Shown in pieces: positions 1-8,206 of a stretch of DNA of 64,000 nucleotides. How positions within the stretch are numbered: the stretch's first letter is position 1; every line of letters begins with the position of its first letter. Source of the DNA: Bacteroidota bacterium. Lineage in GTDB: Bacteria; Bacteroidota; Bacteroidia; Cytophagales; Cyclobacteriaceae. Under the pieces are notes generated by a model, which saw only the letters and a list, made by a program, of their open reading frames with translations, was not told the origin of the DNA and searched no databases. The position numbers were made by a program, and so were the translations under genes. The stretch covers positions 264,039 to 328,038 of the forward strand of contig JAFDYU010000019.1 of NCBI GenBank assembly GCA_018267285.1, in the 5' to 3' direction.

Positions 1-39
1 GTTTCCCGTTGTAGTTAAGAATTACTACTGCAACTTTGG

Positions 40-375
40 TCATCCCATGAAGCTGCTTAAGTCCATGCCGGGTATGTTGGGCAATAGGCCTTCGGTTGAT
101 TTTTTCAGTTGCTCTTTTGCCTGTGCTTCGGCTCCCTCACTGGCCTTGTTCACAGCAGCGATAACCAAGTCCTGTATCAATATTTTGTCGTCAGCTTTTA
201 GAATGGCCGCATCAATATCAAGTGCAACGAGTTGCCGTTTACCGTTTACCGTGGCTTTTACCATGCCTCCACCTGACTCGCCATCGATTTTTAGATTCAC
301 TAAATTTTCTTGTGCTGTTTTGAGCCGGGCCTGCACCTCTTTCATTTTGCCCATCATATTCATGAGATCAAACAT
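40..375 (-). CDS. YbaB/EbfC family nucleoid-associated protein
   Basis: This 111-aa protein belongs to the YbaB/EbfC family, small DNA-binding dimers that associate with the nucleoid. It begins with a Met-rich amphipathic helix (MFDLMNMMGKMKEVQ). The central GGGMVKATVNGKRQLVALDI stretch (about residues 35-54) is the family hallmark: a glycine run, then a V-x-V-x-G strand and a basic turn. The helical C-terminus ends in a flexible LPNIPGMDLSSFMG tail typical of the family. In many bacteria ybaB lies next to dnaX and recR, but here it is followed by the end of the window and preceded by an unrelated operon. The length is normal and the ATG start directly precedes the conserved helix. Confidence 0.93.
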   Translation of the reverse strand: MFDLMNMMGKMKEVQARLKTAQENLVNLKIDGESGGGMVKATVNGKRQLVALDIDAAILKADDKILIQDLVIAAVNKASEGAEAQAKEQLKKSTEGLLPNIPGMDLSSFMG

Positions 376-440
376 GGTGTATGTAATTAAACGAACGCGA
401 AGTTAGCACTCGTAACGGACTCGTATAGGTAGAGAATGAT

Positions 441-2336
441 TTATTTATGAATTAGTACAACGGTTCCCGCTTTCTTAAAGGTATTGCCGACTAAATCGGT
501 TATTTCGGCCGTCCACACATAGGTGGCATCGGGCATTTGGGTTCCATCGCGCCTGCCGTCCCAGGCGGTGTTATTATCGGTAAAGAAAACCAATGAACCC
601 CAGCGGTCGAATACCTGCAATTCCATCTTGGCTATGTAAAATCCCTTCACACTAAACGTGCGGTTCAATGCAGATTTGCTATCCGGATTAAATGCCGTTG
701 GGTAATACAGATTAACGTGCCGCTCTACTTTTATTTCATTAGATATGGAAACCGGAACACCCGCCTCCATTGCCTGCGCTATAATTTTGTAATAGACAAT
801 TTGATTAACCGGATCGGACAGCGAATCGACAAACGTGGAATCGAGTCCGGTATAAATGGTAGTGCCGGCTTGCCCCGGCTGAAAATATTTTTGCACGGAA
901 TAATATTTTACCCCTTGGTCCCAACCGATGTAGGCCGACCACTGTAAATTAATTTCATTTAACTGACCTACTGCGCCATTCAAAATTATAGGGCAGGCTG
1001 GCATACCCGTTGCGCTGGCATTACCACAGTTGTCTGTATAATTGATTTGGTAGCACAAACCGGTTTCATTATACGTTGAGTCGGTAAATTTTTGGATGTT
1101 TGATTTTCCTTGAAGTGAATAGGCACCTCCTGTTGGTTTGCGGAAAATATCGTAACCGGAGATGGTGTATGCCGGATCGGTAAGCCAACTCAAATCCACT
1201 TGAGCACTCCCCACCACTGCGCTTGTATTATTGATGCCAGCAGGTGTTTGTGTTAAAAAGGCTGTTCCGGTTTTTTCGAGCGAATAACTTTTTGCCCCCG
1301 ATGCATAATTGCTTATCAATTGATAGGTATAATCGGTTTTGCAGATGATGGCATTGTCGTTGTAGGTGGTAGCGGTGGCACTGACCGAAGTCAGTTTGGC
1401 GTTGTTGCGCTCAATATCAATCGTTGATATACCCGTGCTTGCTGTTTGCCAACTCAATTCATCCGTACCGCTCACCAAATTCAATTTAAAATTATGGCTA
1501 CAGATGGGCGGAGCATAAACATTGGTGTTGGCACACGGATCGAACGAACCGAGCCGGAAACAATAATAATTGTCGTCAACCAAAAGCCCCTTGGCAACCA
1601 TGGAAGTGGTGTCGTACAAAACTTGAAAAAGTTGAAAATTGGTTGAGTTGTTGTAGCCTATCTCACTGTGGTATTCGATATTGGTTTGCGGTGTATAATC
1701 AAGCTGCAACGTGCCGGCATCAACGGCAGTCAACGATTTAACAGAAGGTATTGGTAAATTGTTAAGTGCCGTAAACCCCTGTACCTTGGCCGCACAATTA
1801 TCGGCAGCATTTAATTTTTGCCCATGAATACTGATGTTGTAGTTGCCCACAACTCCATAGGCATGGGAAGCGGTTTGTGTGTTGCCCGAAGGTATGGCGG
1901 TATCAACGGAGCCATCGTTGTTGAAGTCGATAAAGTATTTATCGTAATTTTTGTCGGTGATGTTCACGTCCACCTTAGCACCTGCGCAGGTATAAATATC
2001 AAAATCGGGTTGGATGTTCGGATCAACGGTTATGGTGATGTCATCGCTTCCCGATCCTTGATGGATAACATTAAGTGTATAGGTGCCGGGTGTGGTATAA
2101 ACCAACGTGAAAACATTGGAACACGGAGGGTTGGTGGTGGCCAGGCAACTCGTGCCATCCGATACCATGGTGCAAGGATTACACGCTGCCACTGGCGAGA
2201 TATTAACGGTTAAGGGCGCACAGCCTCTAACCTGATCTACACTAAATCTGCCCAACCTACTGGTGTATGGGGTTATTACTTGTGCTTGTGCTATGCACAC
2301 AATCATTGACAAACCAACAAAGAGCGAATTCCTCAC
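441..2336 (-). CDS. Secreted PKD-type protein with gliding-motility/T9SS type B C-terminal domain
   Basis: This 631-aa exported protein has a signal peptide (hydrophobic residues 5-18, cleavage after AQA). A PKD-like Ig module lies near residues 40-110, with the FTLVYTTPGTYTLNV strand pattern. A second, calcium-loop-like stretch (DFNNDGSVDTAIP) follows, then fibronectin-like segments. The final ~90 residues form a gliding-motility-associated (CHU_C, type B sorting) domain: YPTAFNPDS, VFDRWGSLVF and WDGRRDGTQMPDATYVW are diagnostic. Such domains direct export through the type IX secretion system and cell-surface attachment. The start is GTG and overlaps the hutH stop by four bases (GTGA), so it is the last gene of the hisS-hutH operon. 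Its ligand is unknown. Confidence 0.88.
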   Translation of the reverse strand: MRNSLFVGLSMIVCIAQAQVITPYTSRLGRFSVDQVRGCAPLTVNISPVAACNPCTMVSDGTSCLATTNPPCSNVFTLVYTTPGTYTLNVIHQGSGSDDITITVDPNIQPDFDIYTCAGAKVDVNITDKNYDKYFIDFNNDGSVDTAIPSGNTQTASHAYGVVGNYNISIHGQKLNAADNCAAKVQGFTALNNLPIPSVKSLTAVDAGTLQLDYTPQTNIEYHSEIGYNNSTNFQLFQVLYDTTSMVAKGLLVDDNYYCFRLGSFDPCANTNVYAPPICSHNFKLNLVSGTDELSWQTASTGISTIDIERNNAKLTSVSATATTYNDNAIICKTDYTYQLISNYASGAKSYSLEKTGTAFLTQTPAGINNTSAVVGSAQVDLSWLTDPAYTISGYDIFRKPTGGAYSLQGKSNIQKFTDSTYNETGLCYQINYTDNCGNASATGMPACPIILNGAVGQLNEINLQWSAYIGWDQGVKYYSVQKYFQPGQAGTTIYTGLDSTFVDSLSDPVNQIVYYKIIAQAMEAGVPVSISNEIKVERHVNLYYPTAFNPDSKSALNRTFSVKGFYIAKMELQVFDRWGSLVFFTDNNTAWDGRRDGTQMPDATYVWTAEITDLVGNTFKKAGTVVLIHK

Positions 2337-3829
2337 GCCTCTAAATTAATTTCTTTAACAAATTTCTCGGCCTCTTTCATATCTCGGTGCAAAAAGCGAT
2401 CACTTTCTATAAACGGCACAAGCGAACGAAAAGTATCTACAAATTTTTCTAAAACGGGCGATGATTTTGCCGGTTTCCGGAAATGCAAAGCCTGTGTGGC
2501 CGTAATTAACTCGATGCCAAGAATGGAATATACATTGTTAACCACACGGTACGCTTTGGTGGCCGCATTGGCGCCCATACTCACGTGATCTTCCTGCCCA
2601 TTGCTCGATACAATGGAATCGGTTGAAGCCGGAGAACAAAGCTGTTTATTTTGGCTTACCAAGGAGGCCGCAGTATATTGTGGGATCATCAGACCCGAAT
2701 TAATGCCCGGATTGGCAACGAGGTAATTGGGCAAGTCGCGCGAACCGGAGATCAGTTGATAGGTTCTACGTTCGGAGATATTTCCAATCTCGGCAAGTGC
2801 AATAGATAAAAAATCTAATGCCAGAGCCAACGGTTGGCCGTGAAAATTTCCGGCTGAGATTATCTTGTCTTCATCCGGAAAAACATTGGGGTTATCGGTA
2901 ACACTGTTGATTTCGGTTAAGAAAGTCTGAGTTACAAATTGAACGGCATCATCGCTTGCCCCGTGCACCTGCGGGATGCAGCGAAACGAATACGGATCTT
3001 GAACGTGTTTTTTACTTTTTGCGATCAGCTCACTTCCGGTCAATAAATTTTTTATTTCTGCAGCAACTTTTAATTGCCCAGCGTGCGGCCGTATGCGGTG
3101 CACTTCAACACTAAAAGGATCTATTCGGCCGTCAAACGCATCGAGTGATAGCGCACTGATGATATTCGCTAATTTTAATATGCGCTGTGCCTGGAGCACG
3201 CACCATATTCCATAAGAACTCATAAACTGTGTGCCATTCAGCAGCGATAATCCTTCTTTTGATTTGAGGCGGATTTTGTCCCAGCCGAGTTGTTTCAGTA
3301 GGAGCGAGCTCTCCAGGTTTTTCCCCTGATAAAAAACTTCGCCCATGCCGATCAGCGGCAGCGACAAATGTGCCATGGGTGCGAGGTCACCGGATGCGCC
3401 CAACGAGCCCATTTCATAAATACGGGGCAAGACATGTTGGTTGAACATGTCGGCCATTCGTTGCACAGTTTCTACTTGCACACCCGAGTACCCGTAGGCG
3501 AGCGACTGGATCTTTAAAAACATCATGAGCCTAACCATTTCATGAGGTACTTCAGCGCCTGTACCGCACGCGTGCGATAGAACCAAATTTTCCTGAAGTT
3601 TTTCCAGTTGATCTTTGGGAATGTTTTTGTTGTACAGCGAGCCAAAGCCGGTGTTGATGCCATAAATGGGGTCTGACGAGGCAGTCATTTTATCGTCCAG
3701 GTATTGGCGGCATTTTTGGATAAGCTCAACAGCTTCGCTGGAGAGTACAAGCTGAGAATCTTTCGATAGTACGCTCTGTACATCGGCAAGCGAAAGTTTG
3801 GCTGAACGGATGGTATGAATGTAGCTCAC
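2333..3829 (-). CDS. hutH: Histidine ammonia-lyase
   Basis: This enzyme converts L-histidine to trans-urocanate and ammonia, the first step of histidine degradation. The Ala145-Ser146-Gly147 triad in GASGDLAPMAHLSL forms the autocatalytic MIO cofactor. The active-site loop YGINTGFG (Tyr56) and the RTYQLISGSRDLPNYL and SSNGQEDHVSMG segments are conserved across the family. At 498 aa it has the usual length. The start is GTG, overlapping the hisS stop as GTGA, and its own stop overlaps the next gene in the same way, so the three genes are probably translationally coupled. hutU and hutI are not in the window. A phenylalanine or tyrosine ammonia-lyase is a less likely alternative. Confidence 0.93.
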   Translation of the reverse strand: MSYIHTIRSAKLSLADVQSVLSKDSQLVLSSEAVELIQKCRQYLDDKMTASSDPIYGINTGFGSLYNKNIPKDQLEKLQENLVLSHACGTGAEVPHEMVRLMMFLKIQSLAYGYSGVQVETVQRMADMFNQHVLPRIYEMGSLGASGDLAPMAHLSLPLIGMGEVFYQGKNLESSLLLKQLGWDKIRLKSKEGLSLLNGTQFMSSYGIWCVLQAQRILKLANIISALSLDAFDGRIDPFSVEVHRIRPHAGQLKVAAEIKNLLTGSELIAKSKKHVQDPYSFRCIPQVHGASDDAVQFVTQTFLTEINSVTDNPNVFPDEDKIISAGNFHGQPLALALDFLSIALAEIGNISERRTYQLISGSRDLPNYLVANPGINSGLMIPQYTAASLVSQNKQLCSPASTDSIVSSNGQEDHVSMGANAATKAYRVVNNVYSILGIELITATQALHFRKPAKSSPVLEKFVDTFRSLVPFIESDRFLHRDMKEAEKFVKEINLEA

Positions 3830-5223
3830 TTGTGTTTAAAAATTTTGCTATTAAAATCTAAAATCATGGCGACAACTTCATCCAGCGAAAGCTTCGATTG
3901 ATTGCCTGTTTCCATATTCTTTACAGTCAACAAACCCGACTGCACTTCTTCGGGGCCAACCACCACCACAAATGGAATTTTTTTGCGATCGGCATATTCC
4001 ATCTGTTTTTTTATTTTTAATCGGTCGGGGTAGATTTCGCAACAGATTTCTTTTTCCCGAAAAGCCTGACCGATTTTCAGTGCAAACGGAAAGCTTCCCT
4101 CATCGAGGTGTGTAATCAGTACGGTGGTAGATGTAGTTGTATTTTTTGGAAATGCGTTCAGTTCTTCCAGGGCATCGTACAACCGATCAATGCCAAAAGA
4201 AAAGCCAACACCCGAGCTTTTCTCTTTTGCATCGAACACTGCGGTGAGATTATCGTAACGGCCACCACCGCTCACACTTCCAATGGCAACGTGGTTAATC
4301 TTTACTTCGAAAATACAGCCAGTGTAATAACTCAGGCCACGGGCAAGAGCCAGATCCAATTCAACATGTTCATCGGTAGAACCGAAAGTTTGCAGCAGTG
4401 AAAACACAGTAGTTAGGTCGTTGAGTCCTTTTTTTCCTTTTTCTGATGAGGTCATTTTTTTGGAAAGCCATTCAACTTTTTGTTGGATGTTTCCTTGAAA
4501 ATTCAATGTTTCAAAAAGCACGGGCAAGCTGCTTTCGTTAAAGCCTCTGGCTTTCAGTTCTTCCTTCACTTTTTCTTCCCCGATTTTATCAAGCTTATCG
4601 ATAGCCACAAAGAGAGAACTCTCGTTTCCGGTTGCGCCAATCATTTCTGCCAGGCCGGAGAGGATATCGCGGTGATTGATTTTAATTGTGTAATCGTTTA
4701 TGCCGAGCGATTTAAAAGAATCTTTAATCATTAAAATGATTTCGGCTTCGCACACCAGCGAGTCGGTGCCCACCACATCGGCATCGCATTGATAAAACTC
4801 GCGGTACCTGCCTTTCTGTGGCCGATCGGCCCGCCATACCGGTTGGATTTGATACCGCCTGAACGGAAACACGATTTCGTGCCGGTTCATAACCACATAG
4901 CGTGCAAACGGAACGGTGAGATCGTACCGCAAACCTTTTTCGGAAATATCGGGTGTTAAAAGTTTTGAGTTGCGAGCTTCGAGATTTGGTTGGCTTGCAT
5001 CTTTAAGGAAATCGCCTGAGTTAAGAATCTTGAACAATAACTGATCGCCTTCTTCTCCATATTTACCCGTAAGGGTAGAAAGGTTTTCCATGGCCGGAGT
5101 TTCCAGCGGTTGAAAGCCATACTTCTGAAATACTTTTTTAATAGAGTCGATGATAAATTGCCGTTTGGCCATCTGCTCGGGGCCGAAGTCACGTGTACCT
5201 TTGGGCAATGCTATTTTTTCCAT
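3826..5223 (-). CDS. hisS: Histidine-tRNA ligase
   Basis: This class II synthetase charges tRNA-His. The N-terminal LPKGTRDFGPEQM is the family start. Motif 2 is visible as PVWRADRPQKGRYREFYQCD, followed by the insertion domain. The histidine-binding motif LARGLSYYTGCIFEV and motif 3 (GVGFSFGIDRLYDAL) follow. The C-terminal anticodon-binding domain includes VLITHLDEGSF and FVVVVGPEE. The length of 465 aa is normal for a Bacteroidota HisS. It is first in an operon with hutH, an unusual pairing of a histidine-using translation enzyme with a histidine-degrading one. Upstream is a 104-bp divergent region shared with an outer-membrane protein gene. Confidence 0.96.
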   Translation of the reverse strand: MEKIALPKGTRDFGPEQMAKRQFIIDSIKKVFQKYGFQPLETPAMENLSTLTGKYGEEGDQLLFKILNSGDFLKDASQPNLEARNSKLLTPDISEKGLRYDLTVPFARYVVMNRHEIVFPFRRYQIQPVWRADRPQKGRYREFYQCDADVVGTDSLVCEAEIILMIKDSFKSLGINDYTIKINHRDILSGLAEMIGATGNESSLFVAIDKLDKIGEEKVKEELKARGFNESSLPVLFETLNFQGNIQQKVEWLSKKMTSSEKGKKGLNDLTTVFSLLQTFGSTDEHVELDLALARGLSYYTGCIFEVKINHVAIGSVSGGGRYDNLTAVFDAKEKSSGVGFSFGIDRLYDALEELNAFPKNTTTSTTVLITHLDEGSFPFALKIGQAFREKEICCEIYPDRLKIKKQMEYADRKKIPFVVVVGPEEVQSGLLTVKNMETGNQSKLSLDEVVAMILDFNSKIFKHK

Positions 5224-5301
5224 GCTACAAAACTAATTGTTATTCGCAGATGATGACAGTTTGTTGATTTGAGTTTGTTTGCGTGCTTAAAAATTTGTAG
5301 C
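5224..5301. promoter_or_regulatory. Divergent intergenic inverted repeat GCTACAAA/TTTGTAGC
   Basis: GCTACAAA at 5224-5231 and TTTGTAGC at 5294-5301 are perfect 8-bp inverted repeats at the two ends of the divergent hisS/outer-membrane-protein region. Each arm overlaps the position of a -7 box: TAGTTTTG on the minus strand (5228-5235) and AAAATTTG on the plus strand (5290-5297). The symmetry may only reflect two similar -7 elements, or it may mark a shared regulator site. Confidence 0.3.
5268..5297 (+). promoter_or_regulatory. Candidate Bacteroidota sigma-A promoter for outer-membrane protein gene
   Basis: TTTG at 5268-5271, an 18-nt spacer and AAAATTTG at 5290-5297 match the TTTG-N19-TAnnTTTG consensus with one -7 mismatch. 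The predicted start near 5304 leaves a leader of about 24 nt before the ATG at 5328. Confidence 0.42.
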
Positions 5302-5327
5302 TCGCGTCAAAAAATTAAACATCTGTT

Positions 5328-5852
5328 ATGAAAAACTTTTTTGCTGTTGGTTTAGTCGTGGCCTTAACGTTAGTGAGCTCCACAGCCTTTGGGCAATTTA
5401 AAAAAGGGGACAACCTGCTGAACTTGGGTTTGGGGCTTAATTCGTATTACAATGGGGGCATACCGCTCAGTGTTTCGCTGGAGCATGGCGTTACCAACGA
5501 GATAAGCGTGGGGGGTATCATCGATTACCTGTCGTACCATTACGGTTACATCGGCTCTAACTACAATTTTAACGCGTTTTTCATTGGAGCTCGAGGCTCT
5601 TACCACTTCAACAAAGTGTTGAACATCAATGATAAAGAGTGGGATATTTACGCAGGGCTCAGCCTTGGCCTTAGGTCGGTTAACTGGAACGACAATAACT
5701 TTAAGTACAGCAACGGGGCTTATGGCACAGGTCTTTTTCTGGGGGTGCATGCCGGGGCGCGCTATTATTTTAGCCCTAAAGTTGGAGGTTTTTTCGAACT
5801 GGGGGCGCTGGGTTCCACGAATGTGCGCCTTGGGGTAGCATTTAAATTCTAA
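5328..5852 (+). CDS. Outer-membrane beta-barrel protein
   Basis: This 174-aa protein has a cleavable signal peptide (residues 1-22, ending STAFGQ). The mature part is built of alternating glycine/aromatic strands such as LNLGLGLNSYYNGG, YDIYAGLSLGLRSV-like repeats and GVHAGARYYFSPK. It ends in a strand with terminal phenylalanine (NVRLGVAFKF), the usual C-terminal signal for the BAM machinery. About eight strands can be traced, as in small OmpW/OmpA-like barrels. It is divergent from hisS. The ligand or role cannot be read from sequence. Confidence 0.78.
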   Translation: MKNFFAVGLVVALTLVSSTAFGQFKKGDNLLNLGLGLNSYYNGGIPLSVSLEHGVTNEISVGGIIDYLSYHYGYIGSNYNFNAFFIGARGSYHFNKVLNINDKEWDIYAGLSLGLRSVNWNDNNFKYSNGAYGTGLFLGVHAGARYYFSPKVGGFFELGALGSTNVRLGVAFKF

Positions 5853-5856
5853 CGTA

Positions 5857-5886
5857 TTGTAATAAGGAAAATACTGATTACTTTTG
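5857..5886 (+). promoter_or_regulatory. Bacteroidota sigma-A promoter for the 49-aa microprotein
   Basis: TTG at 5857-5859, an exact 19-nt spacer and TACTTTTG at 5879-5886 match the phylum consensus TTG-N19-TAnnTTTG perfectly. Transcription should start near 5893, 16 nt before the ATG at 5909. This supports the microprotein as a separately expressed gene. Confidence 0.75.
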
Positions 5887-5908
5887 CGTTCTTTTAAAAA
5901 CAAAAGTT

Positions 5909-6058
5909 ATGTCAGTTACCCGCTTGAAACGAAAAAACCGCAAAGATAAAGCCAAGGCTTCGCGCAGAAGAACCGATTTGAAAGTGCAAAACTTCAAACC
6001 TGTTGCCAAAGCCGTAGATATTGAGAAAATCAAAGAAGAATTTAAGGCGAAGAAGTAA
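5909..6058 (+). CDS. 49-aa basic microprotein
   Basis: A short reading frame starting MSVTRLKRKNRKDKAKASRR encodes 49 residues that are over one-third Lys/Arg. Its second half, from RTDLKVQN to a C-terminal IEKIKEEFKAKK, looks helical. A consensus promoter lies 23 nt upstream and a textbook terminator begins 19 nt downstream, so it is a monocistronic transcription unit. I believe similar short basic proteins occur in related genomes, but I cannot name a family. The charge suggests binding to RNA, DNA or the ribosome; this is inference only. Confidence 0.72.
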   Translation: MSVTRLKRKNRKDKAKASRRRTDLKVQNFKPVAKAVDIEKIKEEFKAKK

Positions 6059-6076
6059 ATCTTCCATACAAGCTTC

Positions 6077-6112
6077 AAAAGCCAACGAAAAAACAATCGT
6101 TGGCTTTTTTTA
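6077..6112 (+). terminator. Rho-independent terminator after the 49-aa microprotein
   Basis: GCCAACG (6081-6087) pairs perfectly with CGTTGGC (6098-6104). Adjacent A and T runs extend the stem, the loop is short and a run of seven T follows. Confidence 0.85.
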
Positions 6113-6198
6113 TTTGATAACATCGGTATTACGATACCGCTTGCAACCCGTGCAACCTTCGGGTAAATATTGCGTCTATGCCAAAATACTCTTGCCCG

Positions 6199-7578
6199 AT
6201 GAAAAAATTACTGATTAGCGCTTTCTCGATTCTTTCAATAGTAGGTTTTAGTCAACGAAATATTAAAATTGAAATGACAGAAGGTTATGAACTGTCAAAC
6301 ATTTTGCTTGCGTTAACAAAGTATGGGAGAACCGATAAGTGGGACGTGCAGAAAATACCACCTTATTACGATGAGGTTTTAAACTATTTTGAACCCGTTA
6401 AAGATCATCCTCTTTTAGACAGCATTAATTACTCGCGGCCTAAATGGGAAAAGTTTCTTGGCTTTAGAACCGACATGTACGCCTTTTCATTTGATTCTAA
6501 CGGAAGATTAAAAAGGGATTATCCTTTTAATTCGTTCGGCCCCGTTGAAGTGGATAAGCACATTGATTTGATTAACGACTTTGTGGCAAAATCGAATTAC
6601 AGACAATTCTATAACAATCATAAAAGCTTTTACCAAAAAATTGTAGAGAACTACGAAGGATATTATTTCGTAGATCAATCAAAAAAATTTTTAGATAAAA
6701 TTGCCGGGAAGCCAAAAGCCGATAATCGTAAAAAATATATAGTTGCTATTTCCCCGTTAGTGGGTGGGCAAAATTGCCATCGTGACGTTGATAGTTTAAC
6801 CACTGTAGATTTTCCAAATATTAGCAAAGACCTTATCCAGGGAAACTTAAACTCTGATCTAACTACAAGGGTGGTGGAGAACCATTCGTTGTTCACAGAA
6901 ATGGACCACGGCTACATCAACCCGATTTCTGAAAAGTACGAAAACCTGATCGCAGCTAACTTCGATCTGAACAAATGGGATAACGAATCGGGCTATCCGG
7001 GTATAAATTGTTTCAATGAGTACATGACCTGGGCTGCCTACGATTTATTCATAAAAGAAAAATTCCCAAAAATGGCAGATTCGATATCGTTACAATGGCA
7101 ATATCAGAATGCTTCGCGTGGGTTTATAGCACAAAATATTTTTGCCCGTAAGGTTTCAGAACTTTACTTCAGCCAAAAGGGAGATAAGAAACTTGAGCCC
7201 ATTTATGTTCCATTGCTTAAATGGTGTAAGGAAGTAGAACGCATAGTATCGCAACCTTCATTACAAAATATTGACAAAGAAATTTTCGTAAAAACGGATC
7301 TGTCAAATCTTGTAGTTCAATTCTCCGAACCAATGAATACAGGTACTCCCTTTAAGGTTCAATTGGTTGAATTCAAAAACAGCAATCAAACAGGTAAAAA
7401 TAATTGGGTAGAAATAAAAGATGGCTGGATAAACAATGGAAAGAGTCTGAGACTCAAACTTAACACGAGCTTTGAAGAATTTGCGTTGATCTTTAATTGG
7501 TGGGGGAATGACAAACCACTCCTTTCAAAAAATGGAATATTTCTAAAACCACAGAGTTATATACTCTTAAAAAAATAA
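6199..7578 (+). CDS. Secreted DUF4932-like protein with degenerate HExxH motif
   Basis: The ATG at 6199 gives a good signal peptide (MKKLLISAFSILSIVGFSQ); an in-frame ATG at 6178 would only add seven polar residues, so 6199 is preferred (459 aa). The body resembles DUF4932 proteins, which I associate with the gluzincin-like metallopeptidase fold. The expected HExxH zinc motif appears here as TEMDH (ACA codon at 6895-6897), while a downstream glutamate (CFNEYMTW) that could be the third ligand is kept. The last ~110 residues form a separate Ig-like domain (VVQFSEPMN, WVEIKDGW, FNWWGND). It ends with zero spacing against the convergent phosphoesterase. The family call is moderate and loss of activity is inferred. 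Confidence 0.6.
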   Translation: MKKLLISAFSILSIVGFSQRNIKIEMTEGYELSNILLALTKYGRTDKWDVQKIPPYYDEVLNYFEPVKDHPLLDSINYSRPKWEKFLGFRTDMYAFSFDSNGRLKRDYPFNSFGPVEVDKHIDLINDFVAKSNYRQFYNNHKSFYQKIVENYEGYYFVDQSKKFLDKIAGKPKADNRKKYIVAISPLVGGQNCHRDVDSLTTVDFPNISKDLIQGNLNSDLTTRVVENHSLFTEMDHGYINPISEKYENLIAANFDLNKWDNESGYPGINCFNEYMTWAAYDLFIKEKFPKMADSISLQWQYQNASRGFIAQNIFARKVSELYFSQKGDKKLEPIYVPLLKWCKEVERIVSQPSLQNIDKEIFVKTDLSNLVVQFSEPMNTGTPFKVQLVEFKNSNQTGKNNWVEIKDGWINNGKSLRLKLNTSFEEFALIFNWWGNDKPLLSKNGIFLKPQSYILLKK

Positions 7579-8085
7579 TCAATTCATTGCCCCGCGCTTG
7601 CCCAATTCAATCACTTCCATGTTTTTGATTTCGTTAGTAACGATTTCAAAACGAACCAGTGTTTTCATGTGGTGAAACCCGTGATTGCCCGCTGCACCCG
7701 GATTGATGTACAGCATATTGTTATAGCTTGGATCTCTCTTGATGCGCAGGATGTGCGAATGGCCACAAATAAAAACATCTGGAGTTCTGTCTTTCAATAG
7801 CTTTTTAATACGTGGGTTGTAGTTTGGCGGTGCGCCACCAATATGCGTTATCCAAATGGATAGGCCTTCCACATCAAGCCAAAGGTCTTCCGGAAAACGG
7901 ATTTGAAGCGGTTGGTTATCGATATTTCCATGCACGGCCCGGAGCGGCTTAAATTTTTCAAGGTTATCTGCAACAGAGGCATCACCAATATCGCCCGCGT
8001 GCCAGATCTCATCCGCGTTTTTGAAATATTCAAAAACCTTGGAGTCCAGGAAACCGTGCGTATCTGAAATTAATCCGATCCTCAT
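7579..8085 (-). CDS. YfcE/MJ0936-type metallophosphoesterase
   Basis: This compact 168-aa calcineurin-like phosphoesterase has all the dinuclear metal motifs in order: LISDTHG (residues 4-10), HAGDIGD (30-36), VHGNID (49-54), the ITHIGG histidine motif, and GHSH with a C-terminal NPGAAG. Relatives hydrolyse phosphodiesters in vitro, but physiological substrates are mostly unknown. It is single-domain with no signal or membrane segment, so it is cytoplasmic. Its stop directly abuts the stop of the preceding convergent gene. Confidence 0.92.
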   Translation of the reverse strand: MRIGLISDTHGFLDSKVFEYFKNADEIWHAGDIGDASVADNLEKFKPLRAVHGNIDNQPLQIRFPEDLWLDVEGLSIWITHIGGAPPNYNPRIKKLLKDRTPDVFICGHSHILRIKRDPSYNNMLYINPGAAGNHGFHHMKTLVRFEIVTNEIKNMEVIELGKRGAMN

Positions 8086-8158
8086 CGATCTAAAATTAAA
8101 AATAATTCTGTTGTGGAATTATTCTATATCTATATCCCCTTAATGAAAAATTGAGGTC

Positions 8159-8188
8159 TTGATTCAATTCGTTTCTTAATTATATTTG
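8159..8188 (+). promoter_or_regulatory. Bacteroidota sigma-A promoter for isomerase-like gene
   Basis: TTG at 8159-8161, a 19-nt spacer and TATATTTG at 8181-8188 are an exact match to the phylum consensus. The start near 8195 leaves about 12 nt of leader before the ATG at 8207. Confidence 0.75.
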
Positions 8189-8206
8189 ATTCAATAAATT
8201 GTAACT

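Noticed and set aside
5370-5903. 177-codon open frame opposite the outer-membrane protein gene
   Set aside because: The plus-strand gene has a signal peptide and barrel strands; the antisense product has neither.
8101-8123. Inverted repeat AATAATTC-N7-GAATTATT in the divergent region before the isomerase-like gene
   Set aside because: The arms are short and AT-rich, with no T-run and no match to a known operator; chance is likely.
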